Source: Nocardioides hwasunensis (lineage in GTDB: Bacteria > Actinomycetota > Actinomycetes > Propionibacteriales > Nocardioidaceae). Taken from it: a stretch of 64,000 bases of DNA. Below are positions 44,369 through 55,363 of the stretch, one piece after another. Every line of letters begins with the position of its first letter. Position 1 is the stretch's first letter. The stretch covers positions 1 to 64,000 of the forward strand of contig NZ_JACXYY010000005.1 in the NCBI RefSeq assembly GCF_014779665.1, given 5' to 3'. The translations under genes and the position numbers were made by a program. The notes beneath the pieces were generated by a model. It had not been told where the DNA came from. It saw only the letters and a program-made list of their open reading frames with translations, and made no database searches.

Positions 44369-47300
44369 ATGCGTTCGGTTCTGCTGTCAGTTGTCGGTGC
44401 ACGATCGAACACTCGGGGGGGCACCGCGGCGCGGGTGGGCACGGCCCTCGCCTTCGCCGCGAGCACCGTGGTGGCGACGGTGGTCGTCGACACCACGGCC
44501 GCGCCGCTGGCCTCGGCGAACCCGGCGCCCACGCCGGGACCGATCGCCGTCACCGCGCCCGGCAGCTTCTCGGGCACCGTGCCGCTCGGGTCGTGCTTCG
44601 TCGACGTGCGGGTGACCGGCGGCGCCGGTGGCCACAACATGATCGGCAACCAGGTCAGCCAGCCCAACGCCAACGGCGCGGCCGCGCGCATCTCCGCGCG
44701 CTACGCCGTCGTGCCGGGTGAGTCGTTCAGCGGCGTCGTCGGAGGCGGTGGGGGTCAGGCGCGCACCGCCGGCAGCAACGGCGGCGGCAACGGCGGGCTG
44801 CTCACGGGCCAGAACCTCCATCCCGGAGCAGGGGGAGGCGGGTGGACGTCGCTGCAGCTCGACGGCACCGACGTCGTCGTGGCCGGCGGCGGTGGCGGCT
44901 CCGGCGGTGGCCACTCGCTCACCGAGGGCGGCGGCGGCGACGCCGGCCTGCCGAGCGGGCCCGGCGTCACCGCCGGGTCCACAGGAGTGGCCGGCCGGGA
45001 CGAGCCCGCGTCCAACGCCGTCGGCGGCGGAGGCGGCGGTGGCACCACCGCGTCCGGTGCCGGTGGCGTCAACAGCGGCAACGCGGCACGTAACGGCGCC
45101 GCCGGCTCGGGTCGCACCGGCGGTGACGCCGGCGAGGACGCCACGCCCGACAGCGGCGGCGGCGGTGGCGGCGGGTGGTTCGGCGCCGGCGGTGCCGCCT
45201 CGACCGTCGGCAACGGCGGCGGTGGCCTGACCGAGACCGGTGTGACCGGTGCCGGTGGTGGCGGTGGCTCGAGCTACGTCGCCCCGACGAGCCCCGGCCA
45301 GCCCGGCTACGCAGTCTCCGGTGTGGCCTCGACCGCCGTCGGCAAGCGAGCAGCCGCAGGGGCAGGTGCCAACGGCGACGTGCTCCTGACCTTCGTGCCG
45401 TGCACCTACGACCTCGCCGTCACCAAGACCGTCGACGACACCTCGCCGGATCCGGGAGACACGGTGACCTGGACGGTCACGGTCGCCAACGTCGGCACGG
45501 TGCCGATGACGCGGGGCGACACCGTGACCCTCGGCGACAGCCTGCCCGGCCCCGGCGCCAAGGTCGTCCAGTCCATCAGCCGCACCGGCGGCAGCAACGA
45601 TCGAGGGCTCGCCCGCGGGCCCGTGACCTGCGGCGTCTCCGCAGGCGACCCGATGCCGGCGACCCTCTCGTGCTCGCGGCCCTACGCCGACGGCGTGGCC
45701 AGCTCCGCCGACACCGGCGTACGCGGCCTCGACCCGGGTGAGGTGCTCACCGTTGTCTACACGCAGGCCATCCCGTCCGCGGCATCCCCGGCGACGCACA
45801 CCAACACCGCGACCGTGACCGACCGGGTCACCACCGACAGCAACGACTCCGCGACCGCGAGCATCACGATCGTCGCCGGGCCGCCCGTCGCGACCGACGA
45901 CAGCGCCAACACGCCGTTCAACCAGGCCGTGACGCTGCCGGGCGCCGCCAACGACACTCCCGGTGACCCGGGCACGCCGATCCAGCCCGGCCAGACGGTC
46001 TTCACGAGTTCCGCCGCCACCAACGGCGGCAAGACCCTGACGACGGCCCAGGGCGTCTGGCAGGTCAACCCCGACGGCCGGGTGACCTTCACGCCCGAGA
46101 CGGGCTACTCCGGCACCACGCCCGCCGTGGAGTACCGGATCACCGACTCCGCCGGCGGCACCGACGTCGCGGACCTGGTCGTCACCGTGCGACCCGGCCC
46201 GACGGCCTCGCCGGACAGCGGCACGACCGCGCAGGGCGTCACCGTGACGCTCGACCCGCCGGTGCTCGGCAACGACACCCCCGGGCTTCAGGCCAACGGT
46301 GCCCCGGGCACGTTCGACGTCGGCTCGCTGGTCTTCGTGCCCGGTGGGACTCCGGGCGGCACGGTGTCCGGTGACGGGAAGACCCTGACCATCGCCGACC
46401 AGGGCGTCTTCACGATCGGCACCGCAGGGGCGGTCTCCTTCGCCCCCGCTCCGTCGTTCACCGGTGTCACGACGCCTGCCGCCTACGCGGTGCGCGACTC
46501 GCTGGGCAACCCGACGGCGTCGACCATCACGATCACGGTCGATGCGATCAGCCCGACTGCCGAGGACGACTCGGCGTCGACTCCGTTCGGCAACCCGGTG
46601 GAGTTCTCGTTCGTCGCCAACGACGAGCCGGGTGCTGCCTCGGCGCCGATCGACATCGCGTCCGGCACGTTCGAGGCGAGTGACAACGATGCGGCCTGGA
46701 CGATCTCCAGCGACGGGAAGACGATCACGGTTCCCGGTGAGGGTGCCTACGTCCTCGGCGACGACGGAAGGGTCACGTTCACCCCGCAGGGCGGCTACGT
46801 CGGCACCACCACGTCGGTGACCTACACCGTTCGCGACGCGAACGGCACGCCGGCCAAGGCCGGCATCACCGTCACGGTCCGTCCGGGGCCGAGCGCGGTC
46901 GACAACGAGGCCTCGACCCCGCAGGGCGTCGAGGTCAACGTCGACGTGCTGGTCGACGACGTCCCGGGTGTCAACGCCGACGGCACGCCCGGCTCCTGGG
47001 TGACCTCCTCGGTCCGCTTCGTGCAGGCAGACCAGCCCGCCGGCGCCGTCGTCAGCGCCAACGGCTCGACCCTGACGGTGCAAGACGAGGGCGTCTACAC
47101 CGTCCAGCCGAACGGCACCGTCACGTTCGACCCGGACCCGGGATTCCGGGGTGTGGCGACACCGGTCGTCTACACGGTGACCGACACCCACGGCAACGAC
47201 GCGTCGGCCGACCTGACCATCACCGTCGACCCGATCGACCCGGTCGCGAACGACGACGCCGCCAGCACGCCGCTCAACACCACGGTCACGCTGGACGGAG

Positions 47301-49441
47301 CCCGCGACGACGCGGCCGGTGCGCCCAGCGCACCTCTCCAGCTCGGCCTGACGGTGTTCCCGCAGGCCGGCCAGCCCGCAGGCGCGGTCGTCTCGGCGAA
47401 CGGCAAGACGCTGACGATGCCCGACCAGGGCGAGTACGTCATCCAGGCTGACGGCTCCGTGGAGTTCACGCCGGTGCGCGGCTACACCGGCACCACCACA
47501 CCGGTGACGTACCGGATCGAGGACAGCAACGGGACGACGGACACCGCGCAGCTCACGGTGACCGTCCGCCGCGGCCCCTCGGCCTCACCCGACGACGCGA
47601 GGACCCCGCAGAACACCGACGTGGTCGTCCCGGTGCTGGACAACGACTCCGCCGGCCTCGCCGCCAACGGCGACCAGGGGGCGTTCGTGCCGGCCTCGGT
47701 CGTCCTCCCCGCGACCGGCCAGCCGGCCGGCTCGACGGTCGCGCCGGACGGCAAGACGCTGACCGTGCCCGGCGAGGGCGAGTACACCGTCAACGCCGAC
47801 GGCACGATCACCTTCGACCCGGAGCCGCAGTTCACCGGCGCCGCCTCGCCGATCACCTACTCGGTGACCGACGAGTTCGGCAACGACGTCTCCTCGACGG
47901 TCGTCGTCACGGTCACCCCGATCGTGCCGGTCGCCACCGACGACCGCGCCATGACGCCGTACAACACCCCGGTGACCCTGCCGGGCGTGACCAACGACGC
48001 GGCCGGCGCCACCTCGGCGCCCCTCGTCCCGGGCCGGACCGACTTCCCGGCCGCCGGTCAGCCGCAGGGCTCGACGGTGTCCGCGGACGGCAGGACGGTC
48101 ACGGTGCCGGGTGAGGGCGCCTGGACGCTCCTCGCGGACGGCACGGTCCTCTTCACCCCGGCCGACGGCTTCACCGGCGCCACCACGCCGGTGACCTACC
48201 GGATCGAGGACGCCAACGGCACCACCGACACCGCGCAGCTGACGGTGACGGTGCGACCGGCGCCGAAGGCCACCAACGACGCCGGCACGACCCCGCAGAA
48301 CGTCGACCTGACGGTCGCCGTGCTCGGCAACGACGTGCCCGGCGCCAACGCCGACGGGACCGCCGGTTCGTGGGTGGCCACCTCGGTGGTGTTCACGAGC
48401 GCGGGCCAGCCGGAGGGGGCGACCGTGTCCGCCGACGGCAAGACACTGACGGTTCCGGGCCAGGGCACCTACCGCGTCAACCCTGACGGCACGATCACCT
48501 TCGACCCGGTGGCCGCGTTCACCGGCACGGCGAGCCCGGTGACCTACGCCGTCATCGACAGCCACGGCAACCCGGCCCGGGCCACCCTGGCGATCACGGT
48601 CACGCCGGTCGTGCCGACGGCAGCCGACGACCGGGCGACCACGCCGCACCACACCGCGGTGCTGATCGACGTGCTCGGCAACGACACCGCGGGCTCTGCG
48701 GCCGCACCGATCGACCCGGCCACGCTGCGCCTGGTCGACCCGGCCACCGGCCAGCCGGTGACCCGCGTGGTCGTGCCCGGCGAGGGTGTGTGGACCGTGG
48801 TCGACGGCCAGGTCCGCTTCGAGCCCGAGAAGGGCTTCTCCGGCACCGCGACGCCGCTCGGCTACGTCGTGTCCGACGCCAACGGCACCCAGGTGACCGC
48901 GACCGTCACGGTCGTCGTCGGCCCGGCGGGGTCCGCGAGCCCGGACAAGGACGCGACCACCCCGGGCAACCCGGTCACGGTGAACGTCCTGGGCAACGAC
49001 CAGGCGGCGCCCGGTGAGGAGATGGTCCCCGGCTCGGTGTGCCTGCTGCCCGAGACCGCGAGCGGCAAGACCCGCTCGCGCGGCGCCCAGGAGTGCGTGA
49101 AGAGCTACACGCTCGACGGGGTCGGCACCTGGGTGGTCAACGCCGACGGCACCATCACCTTCACCCCGGTGAAGGGCTACACCGGCACCGCCGAGATCGG
49201 CTACACCGTCACCGACACCGGCGACAACGTCTACGAGTCGACGATCTCGGTCACCGTGAAGGGCGACCCGGACGTCGGCCCCAGCCAGGGCGGCAACGGT
49301 GGCAGCCCGAACGACGGCGGCAACGGCTCGTTCCTGCCGAACACCGGTGGACCGCAGCTGGCGCTCCTGGTCACTGCCCTCGGCCTGGTGCTGGCCGGCG
49401 GCGCCCTGCTGCTGGTGCGACGCCGGCGGTACCTGGCGTGA
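44369..49441 (+). CDS. Large LPxTG-anchored surface protein with ten CshA-type repeats
   Basis: This 1690-residue surface protein has a long signal region (about 1-50) and a glycine-rich domain (about 50-340) with many GGGGG runs. A DUF11-like domain (about 345-500, LAVTKTVDDTSPDPGDTVTW) follows. Ten tandem CshA-like fibril repeats (about 505-1630) each average about 113 residues and end in TxYTVTDxxGN-like segments. A cell-wall sorting signal FLPNTGG, a hydrophobic helix and RRRRYLA form the end. It is expected to be linked to peptidoglycan by a sortase and to project as a fibre, perhaps for adhesion. No housekeeping sortase is next to it. The following lipoprotein gene overlaps its stop (GTGA). 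Confidence 0.9.
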   Translation: MRSVLLSVVGARSNTRGGTAARVGTALAFAASTVVATVVVDTTAAPLASANPAPTPGPIAVTAPGSFSGTVPLGSCFVDVRVTGGAGGHNMIGNQVSQPNANGAAARISARYAVVPGESFSGVVGGGGGQARTAGSNGGGNGGLLTGQNLHPGAGGGGWTSLQLDGTDVVVAGGGGGSGGGHSLTEGGGGDAGLPSGPGVTAGSTGVAGRDEPASNAVGGGGGGGTTASGAGGVNSGNAARNGAAGSGRTGGDAGEDATPDSGGGGGGGWFGAGGAASTVGNGGGGLTETGVTGAGGGGGSSYVAPTSPGQPGYAVSGVASTAVGKRAAAGAGANGDVLLTFVPCTYDLAVTKTVDDTSPDPGDTVTWTVTVANVGTVPMTRGDTVTLGDSLPGPGAKVVQSISRTGGSNDRGLARGPVTCGVSAGDPMPATLSCSRPYADGVASSADTGVRGLDPGEVLTVVYTQAIPSAASPATHTNTATVTDRVTTDSNDSATASITIVAGPPVATDDSANTPFNQAVTLPGAANDTPGDPGTPIQPGQTVFTSSAATNGGKTLTTAQGVWQVNPDGRVTFTPETGYSGTTPAVEYRITDSAGGTDVADLVVTVRPGPTASPDSGTTAQGVTVTLDPPVLGNDTPGLQANGAPGTFDVGSLVFVPGGTPGGTVSGDGKTLTIADQGVFTIGTAGAVSFAPAPSFTGVTTPAAYAVRDSLGNPTASTITITVDAISPTAEDDSASTPFGNPVEFSFVANDEPGAASAPIDIASGTFEASDNDAAWTISSDGKTITVPGEGAYVLGDDGRVTFTPQGGYVGTTTSVTYTVRDANGTPAKAGITVTVRPGPSAVDNEASTPQGVEVNVDVLVDDVPGVNADGTPGSWVTSSVRFVQADQPAGAVVSANGSTLTVQDEGVYTVQPNGTVTFDPDPGFRGVATPVVYTVTDTHGNDASADLTITVDPIDPVANDDAASTPLNTTVTLDGARDDAAGAPSAPLQLGLTVFPQAGQPAGAVVSANGKTLTMPDQGEYVIQADGSVEFTPVRGYTGTTTPVTYRIEDSNGTTDTAQLTVTVRRGPSASPDDARTPQNTDVVVPVLDNDSAGLAANGDQGAFVPASVVLPATGQPAGSTVAPDGKTLTVPGEGEYTVNADGTITFDPEPQFTGAASPITYSVTDEFGNDVSSTVVVTVTPIVPVATDDRAMTPYNTPVTLPGVTNDAAGATSAPLVPGRTDFPAAGQPQGSTVSADGRTVTVPGEGAWTLLADGTVLFTPADGFTGATTPVTYRIEDANGTTDTAQLTVTVRPAPKATNDAGTTPQNVDLTVAVLGNDVPGANADGTAGSWVATSVVFTSAGQPEGATVSADGKTLTVPGQGTYRVNPDGTITFDPVAAFTGTASPVTYAVIDSHGNPARATLAITVTPVVPTAADDRATTPHHTAVLIDVLGNDTAGSAAAPIDPATLRLVDPATGQPVTRVVVPGEGVWTVVDGQVRFEPEKGFSGTATPLGYVVSDANGTQVTATVTVVVGPAGSASPDKDATTPGNPVTVNVLGNDQAAPGEEMVPGSVCLLPETASGKTRSRGAQECVKSYTLDGVGTWVVNADGTITFTPVKGYTGTAEIGYTVTDTGDNVYESTISVTVKGDPDVGPSQGGNGGSPNDGGNGSFLPNTGGPQLALLVTALGLVLAGGALLLVRRRRYLA
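45883..49262 (+). repeat. Ten coding tandem repeats in an alternating A/B pattern
   Basis: Odd units begin like PxxPxAxDDxAxTPxNxxVxL and contain GAxSAPL; even units begin like PGPSAxxDxxxTPQxV and contain ANGxxGSWV. The A/B pair recurs about every 229 residues. For example GTGACGTACCGGATCGAGG at 47504 recurs with one change at 48191, 687 bp apart. Confidence 0.8.
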
Positions 49442-49866
49442 CCTCGGTCCGGAGGAGCCGTGCCCTGGTCGTCACGCTGCTGGTGGCGAGCCCGCTGCTC
49501 TCGGCGTGCTCGGGTGGCGACCAGCCCGGCTCCCCGGACCCCTCCGCAGCGGGTGCTCCCGGTGAGGCGGTCTCGGCCATGCTGGTCGACCGCAAGCCGG
49601 CCCTGAAGCACCTCAAGATCGCGTCCTGCCCCTCGGGGAAGGGCGAGCTCGAGGCGGCCGGGTCGGTGCGCAACCGGGGCGACGAGGCCGCGGACTACGT
49701 GGTCACGGTCTCGTGGCTGGACGAGGGCGGGTCGGTCCTGGAGACGGTCGAGACGACCGTCGAGGGCGTGGCGCCCGCGACCAACGAGAGGTGGAGCGCC
49801 TCGGCCGAGCTCGACGAGCCCGCCGGGAGCTGCACGACGACCGTGGCGCGGGGCACGCTGCCCTGA
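49438..49866 (+). CDS. Small lipoprotein with FxLYD-like domain
   Basis: This 142-residue lipoprotein has lipobox SPLLSAC|SGG (Cys near residue 24), a Ser/Pro/Gly linker and a beta-rich domain AAGSVRNRGDEAADYVVTVS ... VEGVAPATNERWSA. That domain resembles the FxLYD fold, with a Cys pair (ASCPSG, GSCTTT) that could form a disulfide. The GTG overlaps the surface-protein stop, so the two are probably coupled. The role is unknown; assistance in surface-protein export or assembly is speculation from position. Confidence 0.7.
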   Translation: MTSVRRSRALVVTLLVASPLLSACSGGDQPGSPDPSAAGAPGEAVSAMLVDRKPALKHLKIASCPSGKGELEAAGSVRNRGDEAADYVVTVSWLDEGGSVLETVETTVEGVAPATNERWSASAELDEPAGSCTTTVARGTLP

Positions 49867-49893
49867 GCCGCGCGGTGCTCGTGCCGCACCGTG

Positions 49894-50289
49894 CTAGTGC
49901 CGCTCCTCCAGGCCGACCGCCTCGCGGAGGTTGTCCGCCGCCTCCCGCAGCTGGGGGTCCTCGGCGGCGCGTGAGTCCATCAGTGCGGCGAGGGCCTCGG
50001 CGATGACGTTGAGCTTCTCCTGCTGGGCCTCGCTGTTGCGACGCCCGGCGTTCTCCAGGAGCACGAGCAACAGCAGCGACAGGACCGCCCCGAAGGTGTG
50101 GATCGCCAGCTCCCACTTCGTGGTGGTCTTCCACAGCGGGAAGCTGGCGGCCCAGAGCACGACCACGGTGACGCACACCGCGAAGAACGGCGGGCGGCTG
50201 ATGGCGCCGGTCGCCAGCTCCACGAACCTCTCGAACGGGTCGAGCCCGTCGTGCTTCTCACGGCTCTCGGCCGCCTCAGTGCGCTCCAT
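49894..50289 (-). CDS. Low-affinity iron permease family membrane protein
   Basis: This 131-residue protein has two helices (PPFFAVCVTVVVLWAASFPL and ELAIHTFGAVLSLLLLVLLE). The family signature FERFVELATGAISRPPFF precedes them and ENAGRRNSEAQQEKLNVIAE follows. It matches the Fet4-like family by sequence, although the bacterial members are short and iron transport is not proven for them. It ends 28 nt from the convergent lipoprotein gene. Confidence 0.82.
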   Translation of the reverse strand: MERTEAAESREKHDGLDPFERFVELATGAISRPPFFAVCVTVVVLWAASFPLWKTTTKWELAIHTFGAVLSLLLLVLLENAGRRNSEAQQEKLNVIAEALAALMDSRAAEDPQLREAADNLREAVGLEERH

Positions 50290-50325
50290 GGTCGGAACCT
50301 AGTCCCTCAGGAGCCTGGTCGGTGA

Positions 50326-50943
50326 TCAGGCCCAGCGCACCGCGTCGCGTACGTCGACGCGCGGCAGCCGCGGGAACCACGGCGACTCCCCGGGGTGGCC
50401 GAGGTTGACCACGAGGTGGCTCTTCCACGGCGTGCCGGCGAAGAACTCCTCGTCGATGCCCGCGGCGTCGAAGCCGCCCATCGGCCCGGCGGCGAGCCCG
50501 TGCGCGCGGACGGCCAGGAAGAACTGCCCGGTGGCGAGGGCGGCGCTGTACTTCGAGATCGGCTCGCGCGCCTCGGCCGGCATGCTCCCGAAGCTCTCGA
50601 GGAACATCTCGGCGCGGTCGGGGAAGGTCACGGGGAACTGGTGGTGGAAGTCGGCGTCGTAGGCCAGCACCGCGACGACGGGCGCGGCCTCGGCCTTGCT
50701 GCGGTTGGAGCCCTCGGCGACGTGAGGCAGCAGCCTGGCCTTGCCCTCGGCGGTGCGGACGAAGAGCGCTCGCAGCGGCTGGCTGTTGGCCATCGTCGGG
50801 GCGAACCGGGTGAGCTCCCAGATGCCGGCGAGGTCCTCGTCGGTGACGGGACGCTCGGAGAACGAGTTGGCGGTGCGCGCCTCGGTGAAGAGGAGCGCGC
50901 GGGCGCCGGCGTCGAGCGCCTCGAGGGTGGTGGTGGTGGTCAT
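50326..50943 (-). CDS. Nitroreductase family protein (RutE-like)
   Basis: This 205-residue FMN oxidoreductase starts MTTTTTLEALDAGARALLFT. It has RTANSFSERPVTDEDLAGIW, RFAPTMANSQPLRALFVRT and AAGPMGGFDAAGIDEEFF. These match the malonic semialdehyde reductase-like group of nitroreductases, which act on aldehydes, quinones or nitro compounds. CAGGAG lies 7 nt before ATG 50943. It diverges from an HxlR regulator gene that probably controls it, a common pairing for electrophile responses. Confidence 0.88.
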   Translation of the reverse strand: MTTTTTLEALDAGARALLFTEARTANSFSERPVTDEDLAGIWELTRFAPTMANSQPLRALFVRTAEGKARLLPHVAEGSNRSKAEAAPVVAVLAYDADFHHQFPVTFPDRAEMFLESFGSMPAEAREPISKYSAALATGQFFLAVRAHGLAAGPMGGFDAAGIDEEFFAGTPWKSHLVVNLGHPGESPWFPRLPRVDVRDAVRWA

Positions 50944-50980
50944 GGTGGCTCCTGAAGACGAGGTGACTTGTGAATGTGAT

Positions 50981-51000
50981 GCTACTCCTAAAACAGAAGC
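50981..51000. promoter_or_regulatory. Possible HxlR operator
   Basis: GCTACT-N8-AGAAGC is a near-palindrome (5 of 6 positions pair) in the AT-richer divergent gap between the nitroreductase and the HxlR gene. Confidence 0.3.
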
Positions 51001-51036
51001 AACCGTCAAGATCGAAGTCGAGGTAGTCTTCGTCAC

Positions 51037-51384
51037 ATGGCAGCCGGCACTCGCGACGTGATCCCCGCAGGACACGAGGTGCGCCAGTGCGACGGCGCCC
51101 TCTCGCGGGCCTTCCAGTTCCTCGGCAAGCGGTGGAACGCGATGCTCGTCTCCGTGCTCGGTTCGGGTCCCGCCGGCTTCGCCGAGCTCAAGCGCGTGCT
51201 CGGGATCAGCGACTCGATGCTCTCGGACCGACTCTCCGAGCTCGCCGGAGCCGGACTGGTCGTCCGCCGGGTCGAGGAGGGTCCACCGGTCGCCGTCACC
51301 TACGAGCTCAGCGAGTCCGGCCAGGCGCTCCTCCCCGCGCTGCGGGAGATCGGCGACTGGGCCCGGGACAACCTCGAGGGCTGA
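51037..51384 (+). CDS. HxlR-type winged-helix regulator
   Basis: This 115-residue DNA-binding protein has the core CDGALSRAFQFLGKRWNAML, FAELKRVLGISDSMLSDRLS and VTYELSESGQALLPALREIG. Cys near residue 18 is at the position of the redox-sensing cysteine of HypR/YodB-like members, so quinone or hypochlorite sensing is possible. It diverges from the nitroreductase gene, its probable target. Confidence 0.9.
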   Translation: MAAGTRDVIPAGHEVRQCDGALSRAFQFLGKRWNAMLVSVLGSGPAGFAELKRVLGISDSMLSDRLSELAGAGLVVRRVEEGPPVAVTYELSESGQALLPALREIGDWARDNLEG

Positions 51385-51403
51385 CCCGGCCCAGCCGCCC
51401 GTC

Positions 51404-53817
51404 TCAGTCGAGCGCGAGCCCGGCCGCCGGAGTCACGCGCGCGGCCCTGCGGGCGGGCACGACGCACGCGGCCAGGCCGGCGAGCGCGGCCACCACGGCG
51501 ACGCCTCCCACCTGCAGGACCGGGACGCTGAGCCCGGCGTCCTCGATGACGCTCCCGATCATCACCCGCACCCCGATCCAGGCGAAGAACAGCCCGAGCG
51601 CCGTGCCGACCAGCGTCGCGACCGCCGAGAGCAGCAGCCCCTCGGCCGCCATCGCGCGGCGCAGCTGGGTGCGGGTCAGGCCCATCGCCCGCAGCAGGGC
51701 GTTCTCCCGCCCGCGCTCGAGGACCGACAGGCCGAGCGTGTTGGCGATCCCGATCAGCGCGATCACGATCGCGATGCCGAGCAGGCCGACGACCGCACCG
51801 GTGAGGATGTCGACCTGCAGGTCGACCCATGCCCGGTTGCTGTAGCCGCCGTCGACCGAGGCGCCGGCGGCACCGGCGAGGGCGGCCAGGTCGCCGCGCA
51901 GGTCCTCGGCGTCCGCGCCGTCGGTGGCCCGGACCCAGACCGCCATCGGTTGCGGCGAGGCGTCGAACGTGGTGAGCGTGGCGGCGGAGACGACGCCCGA
52001 GCGTCCCCAGCCGCTGGACGGCTCGGCCTTCAGGGTCCGGTCGCGACCGTCCACCGTGACGGTGACCTCCCGGTCGTCCCACACCCGGTCGCCGACCTTC
52101 CTCGGCAGCTCCATGATCACGTCGTAGGGCAGCAGGACCACCCCGTCCGCGGGAACCAGGTCGTCTCGCCCGCGCACGACTCCGGAGGCTCGCTCGGCGC
52201 TCACGAGGGGGACCTCGACCTTCCCGATGCTCGCCACGGTGCCGTCGAGGGCGGCGGCGTCCGCGGCTCCGGGGAGTGCTCCGGCGCGGGTGACGAGGTC
52301 GTCGGCGAGCGGGCTGTCCACCGCGGTGATCGAGCCGTCGACCGGGTAGGAGTCGTCCATCTCGCGGCCGAGCTCGGTGCGCGAGGACGCCAGCCCGGTG
52401 AGCACGGCGGTCGTCAGGGTGACGCCGACCAGGAGCGACGCGGCGGTCGTCGCCGTACGCCGCGGGTTGCGCACCGCGTTCCCTGTCGCGAGCTGCCGCA
52501 CCGGCCCGCGGCCCGCGAGCCGCCCGACCAGCCGGATCAGGGCGGGCACCAGGAGGGGCCCGAGCAGCAGCACGCCGACGAAGAACACGGTGCCGCCGAC
52601 CAGCATCACCGGCACGCTGGTCGTCGCGACGGAGACCGCGAGCAGCAGGCCGCCGCCGACGAGCGACAGCGCCGCGAGGACGAGCCGCACGCGCCCGGCC
52701 GCGGAGCGTACGTCGACACCGGTGTCGGGCCGCAGGGCGGCGAGCGGGGCGACCTTCGTGGCCGCACGCGTCGGCAGCCACGCGGCCAGCAGGGTGACGA
52801 CCACGCCGACCACGAACGCGCCCCCGGCCCACAGCGGGTCGATCGCCGCGGGTCCCATGTCGCTGAACCAGTGCCGCACCAGCACCACGAGGCCCGCACC
52901 GACCGCCGCACCGACCACGATTCCGACGACCGCGGCGACGACGCCGAGCGCCAGCGCCTCGAGCCGGATCGCCCGCCGCAGCTGGCGGCGGGTCACGCCG
53001 ACGCAGCGCAGCAGGGCGAAGTCGCGCTGGCGCTGGGCGAAGAGGATCGCGAACGTGTTGGCGATGACCATCACGCTCACGAAGAGCGCGATGAACACGA
53101 ACATCAGCGCCATCAGCGCGATGACGTCGACGCCCTGGGAGATCTCGGCCTGCTTCGCGGCGGTCCAGTCGTAGGACGTCTCGACCGTGGCGCCCGGCGC
53201 GATCTCGCGGGCCAGGTCCGGCGAGCCGCCCCAGGCGACCGACGGCAGCCACAGGGTGTCGTCGAACCGCTCGAGGTCGGTCCACGGCACGTAGAGCGAG
53301 GCGTTCGCCGCGGCCGGGGAGTCGACGAGTCCGACGACCTCGACCTCGGTCGCGACGTCGCCGGAGCCGACGGTGATCACGTCACCGAGTCGCACACCGG
53401 TGCTCTTGGCGGCGTTGACGTCGGCGAGCGCCTGGCCCGGCGCGTCGGGGAAGCGTCCCTCGGTGAGGTCCTGCCACTGCAGGGCGGGGTCGAGCGCGAC
53501 CTCGGAGACGTTGGCGTACGGCGCCAGCTGCACGCCGTCGCGGGCGACGGGCTCCATCGCGTAGCCGAGCGACAGCGCCGGGACGTCCCGCTCCTGGGCG
53601 GTGTCGACGAGCTTCACCGCCTCGCTCTGGTCATCGGTGCTGACCACGTGGTCGACCCCGGCGACCGGGGCCCCGACGTCGGCGGTCAGTCCCTCGCGGG
53701 TGGCCCCGGTCAGCATGCCGGTCACCACGACGAAGGCCACGCCGATGACCACGGCGAGCCCGGCGGCGACGTACCTGCGGGTGTGGTGGCGCAGGGAGGC
53801 GAGGAGGACGCCGCGCA

Positions 53818-53818
<1 letters not shown>
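51404..53818 (-). CDS. ABC transporter permease, FtsX/MacB type
   Basis: This 804-residue permease has duplicated FtsX domains. The first helix near residues 17-38 is followed by an extracellular domain. Helices with FVSVMVIANTFAILFAQRQR and LLRCVGVTRRQLRRAIRLEA follow at about 225-290. The pattern repeats at the C-terminus with IALIGIANTLGLSVLERGRE and LLRAMGLTRTQLRRAMAAEG. Such proteins are mechanotransmission exporters for lipoproteins, peptides or antibiotics rather than classical channels. The ATG overlaps the ATPase stop (ATGA). Confidence 0.9.
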
Positions 53819-54564
<746 letters not shown>

Positions 54565-54685
54565 GGGGACAACGCTCGTCGTTCGCGGCGTCCGGATCGT
54601 CGACCCGCAGCACGGACCGCTGCTCGGCCCGTGGTCGCACGTCGCGCGGTCGGCGTACGACCCTGGTAGGACCCGTCGGGGTGGG

Positions 54686-55363
54686 CTAGGCGGTCACGAG
54701 GCCCGACTCGTAGCCCAGCACCACCAGCTGCACCCGGTCGCGCGAGCCGGTCTTGGCCAGGATCCGGCCGACATGGGTCTTCACGGTGGTCTCGGCGACG
54801 ACGAGGTCGGCGGCGATCTCGGTGTTGCTCATCCCCCGCGCGATCAGGGTGAGCACCTCGACCTCGCGCTCGGTGAGACCGGCGAGCCGGTCGTCGCTCG
54901 CAGTCGGCGTGCCGGGGTCGGGCAAGGCCGCGAAGTGGTCGAGCAGCCGCCGCGTGGTGCTCGGCGCGACGACGGCGTCGCCGGCCATCACGGCGCGAAC
55001 GGCGCCGAGCAGGTCGGGGGGAGCGGCGTCCTTGAGGAGGAAGGCGGAGGCGCCGGCGCGGATCGCGGCGAAGGCGTACTCGTCGAGGTCGAACGTGGTC
55101 AGCACGATGACCCGCGGCGGGGTGTCGGTCGCGAGCAGCCGGCGGGTGGTCTCGACGCCGTCGAGGCGCGGCATCCGCACGTCCATGAGGACGACGTCGG
55201 CCGTGGTCACGGCGAGCCGCTCGAGGGCCTCGCCGCCGTCGCCGGCCTCGCCGACGACCGTCATGTCGTCCTGGCTGTCGACCAGCATCCGGAAGCCGGC
55301 GCGGACCATCTGCTGGTCGTCGACGAGGAAGACCCGGATGGGGGCAGGCGCGTCTGGGCTCAC
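54686..55363 (-). CDS. NarL/LuxR-family response regulator
   Basis: This 225-residue protein has a receiver domain IRVFLVDDQQMVRAGF with the phospho-acceptor Asp in VVLMDVRMPRLDG and a conserved Lys in AFLLKDAAP. The C-terminal LuxR helix-turn-helix has LTEREVEVLTLIARGMSNTE and TTVKTHVGRILAKTG. The GTG overlaps the kinase stop (GTGA). It probably activates the ABC exporter genes that follow on the same strand. Confidence 0.92.
   Translation of the reverse strand: MSPDAPAPIRVFLVDDQQMVRAGFRMLVDSQDDMTVVGEAGDGGEALERLAVTTADVVLMDVRMPRLDGVETTRRLLATDTPPRVIVLTTFDLDEYAFAAIRAGASAFLLKDAAPPDLLGAVRAVMAGDAVVAPSTTRRLLDHFAALPDPGTPTASDDRLAGLTEREVEVLTLIARGMSNTEIAADLVVAETTVKTHVGRILAKTGSRDRVQLVVLGYESGLVTA

Noticed and set aside
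44387..47191. Long minus-strand frame under the surface-protein gene
   Set aside because: Antisense shadow of the repetitive Thr/Asp/Val-rich coding sequence; no start signal or domain.
45883..49262. CRISPR array suggested by regular repeats
   Set aside because: The repeats are coding, 330-350 bp long, diverged and in frame with a surface protein; there are no short identical repeats with unique spacers and no cas genes.
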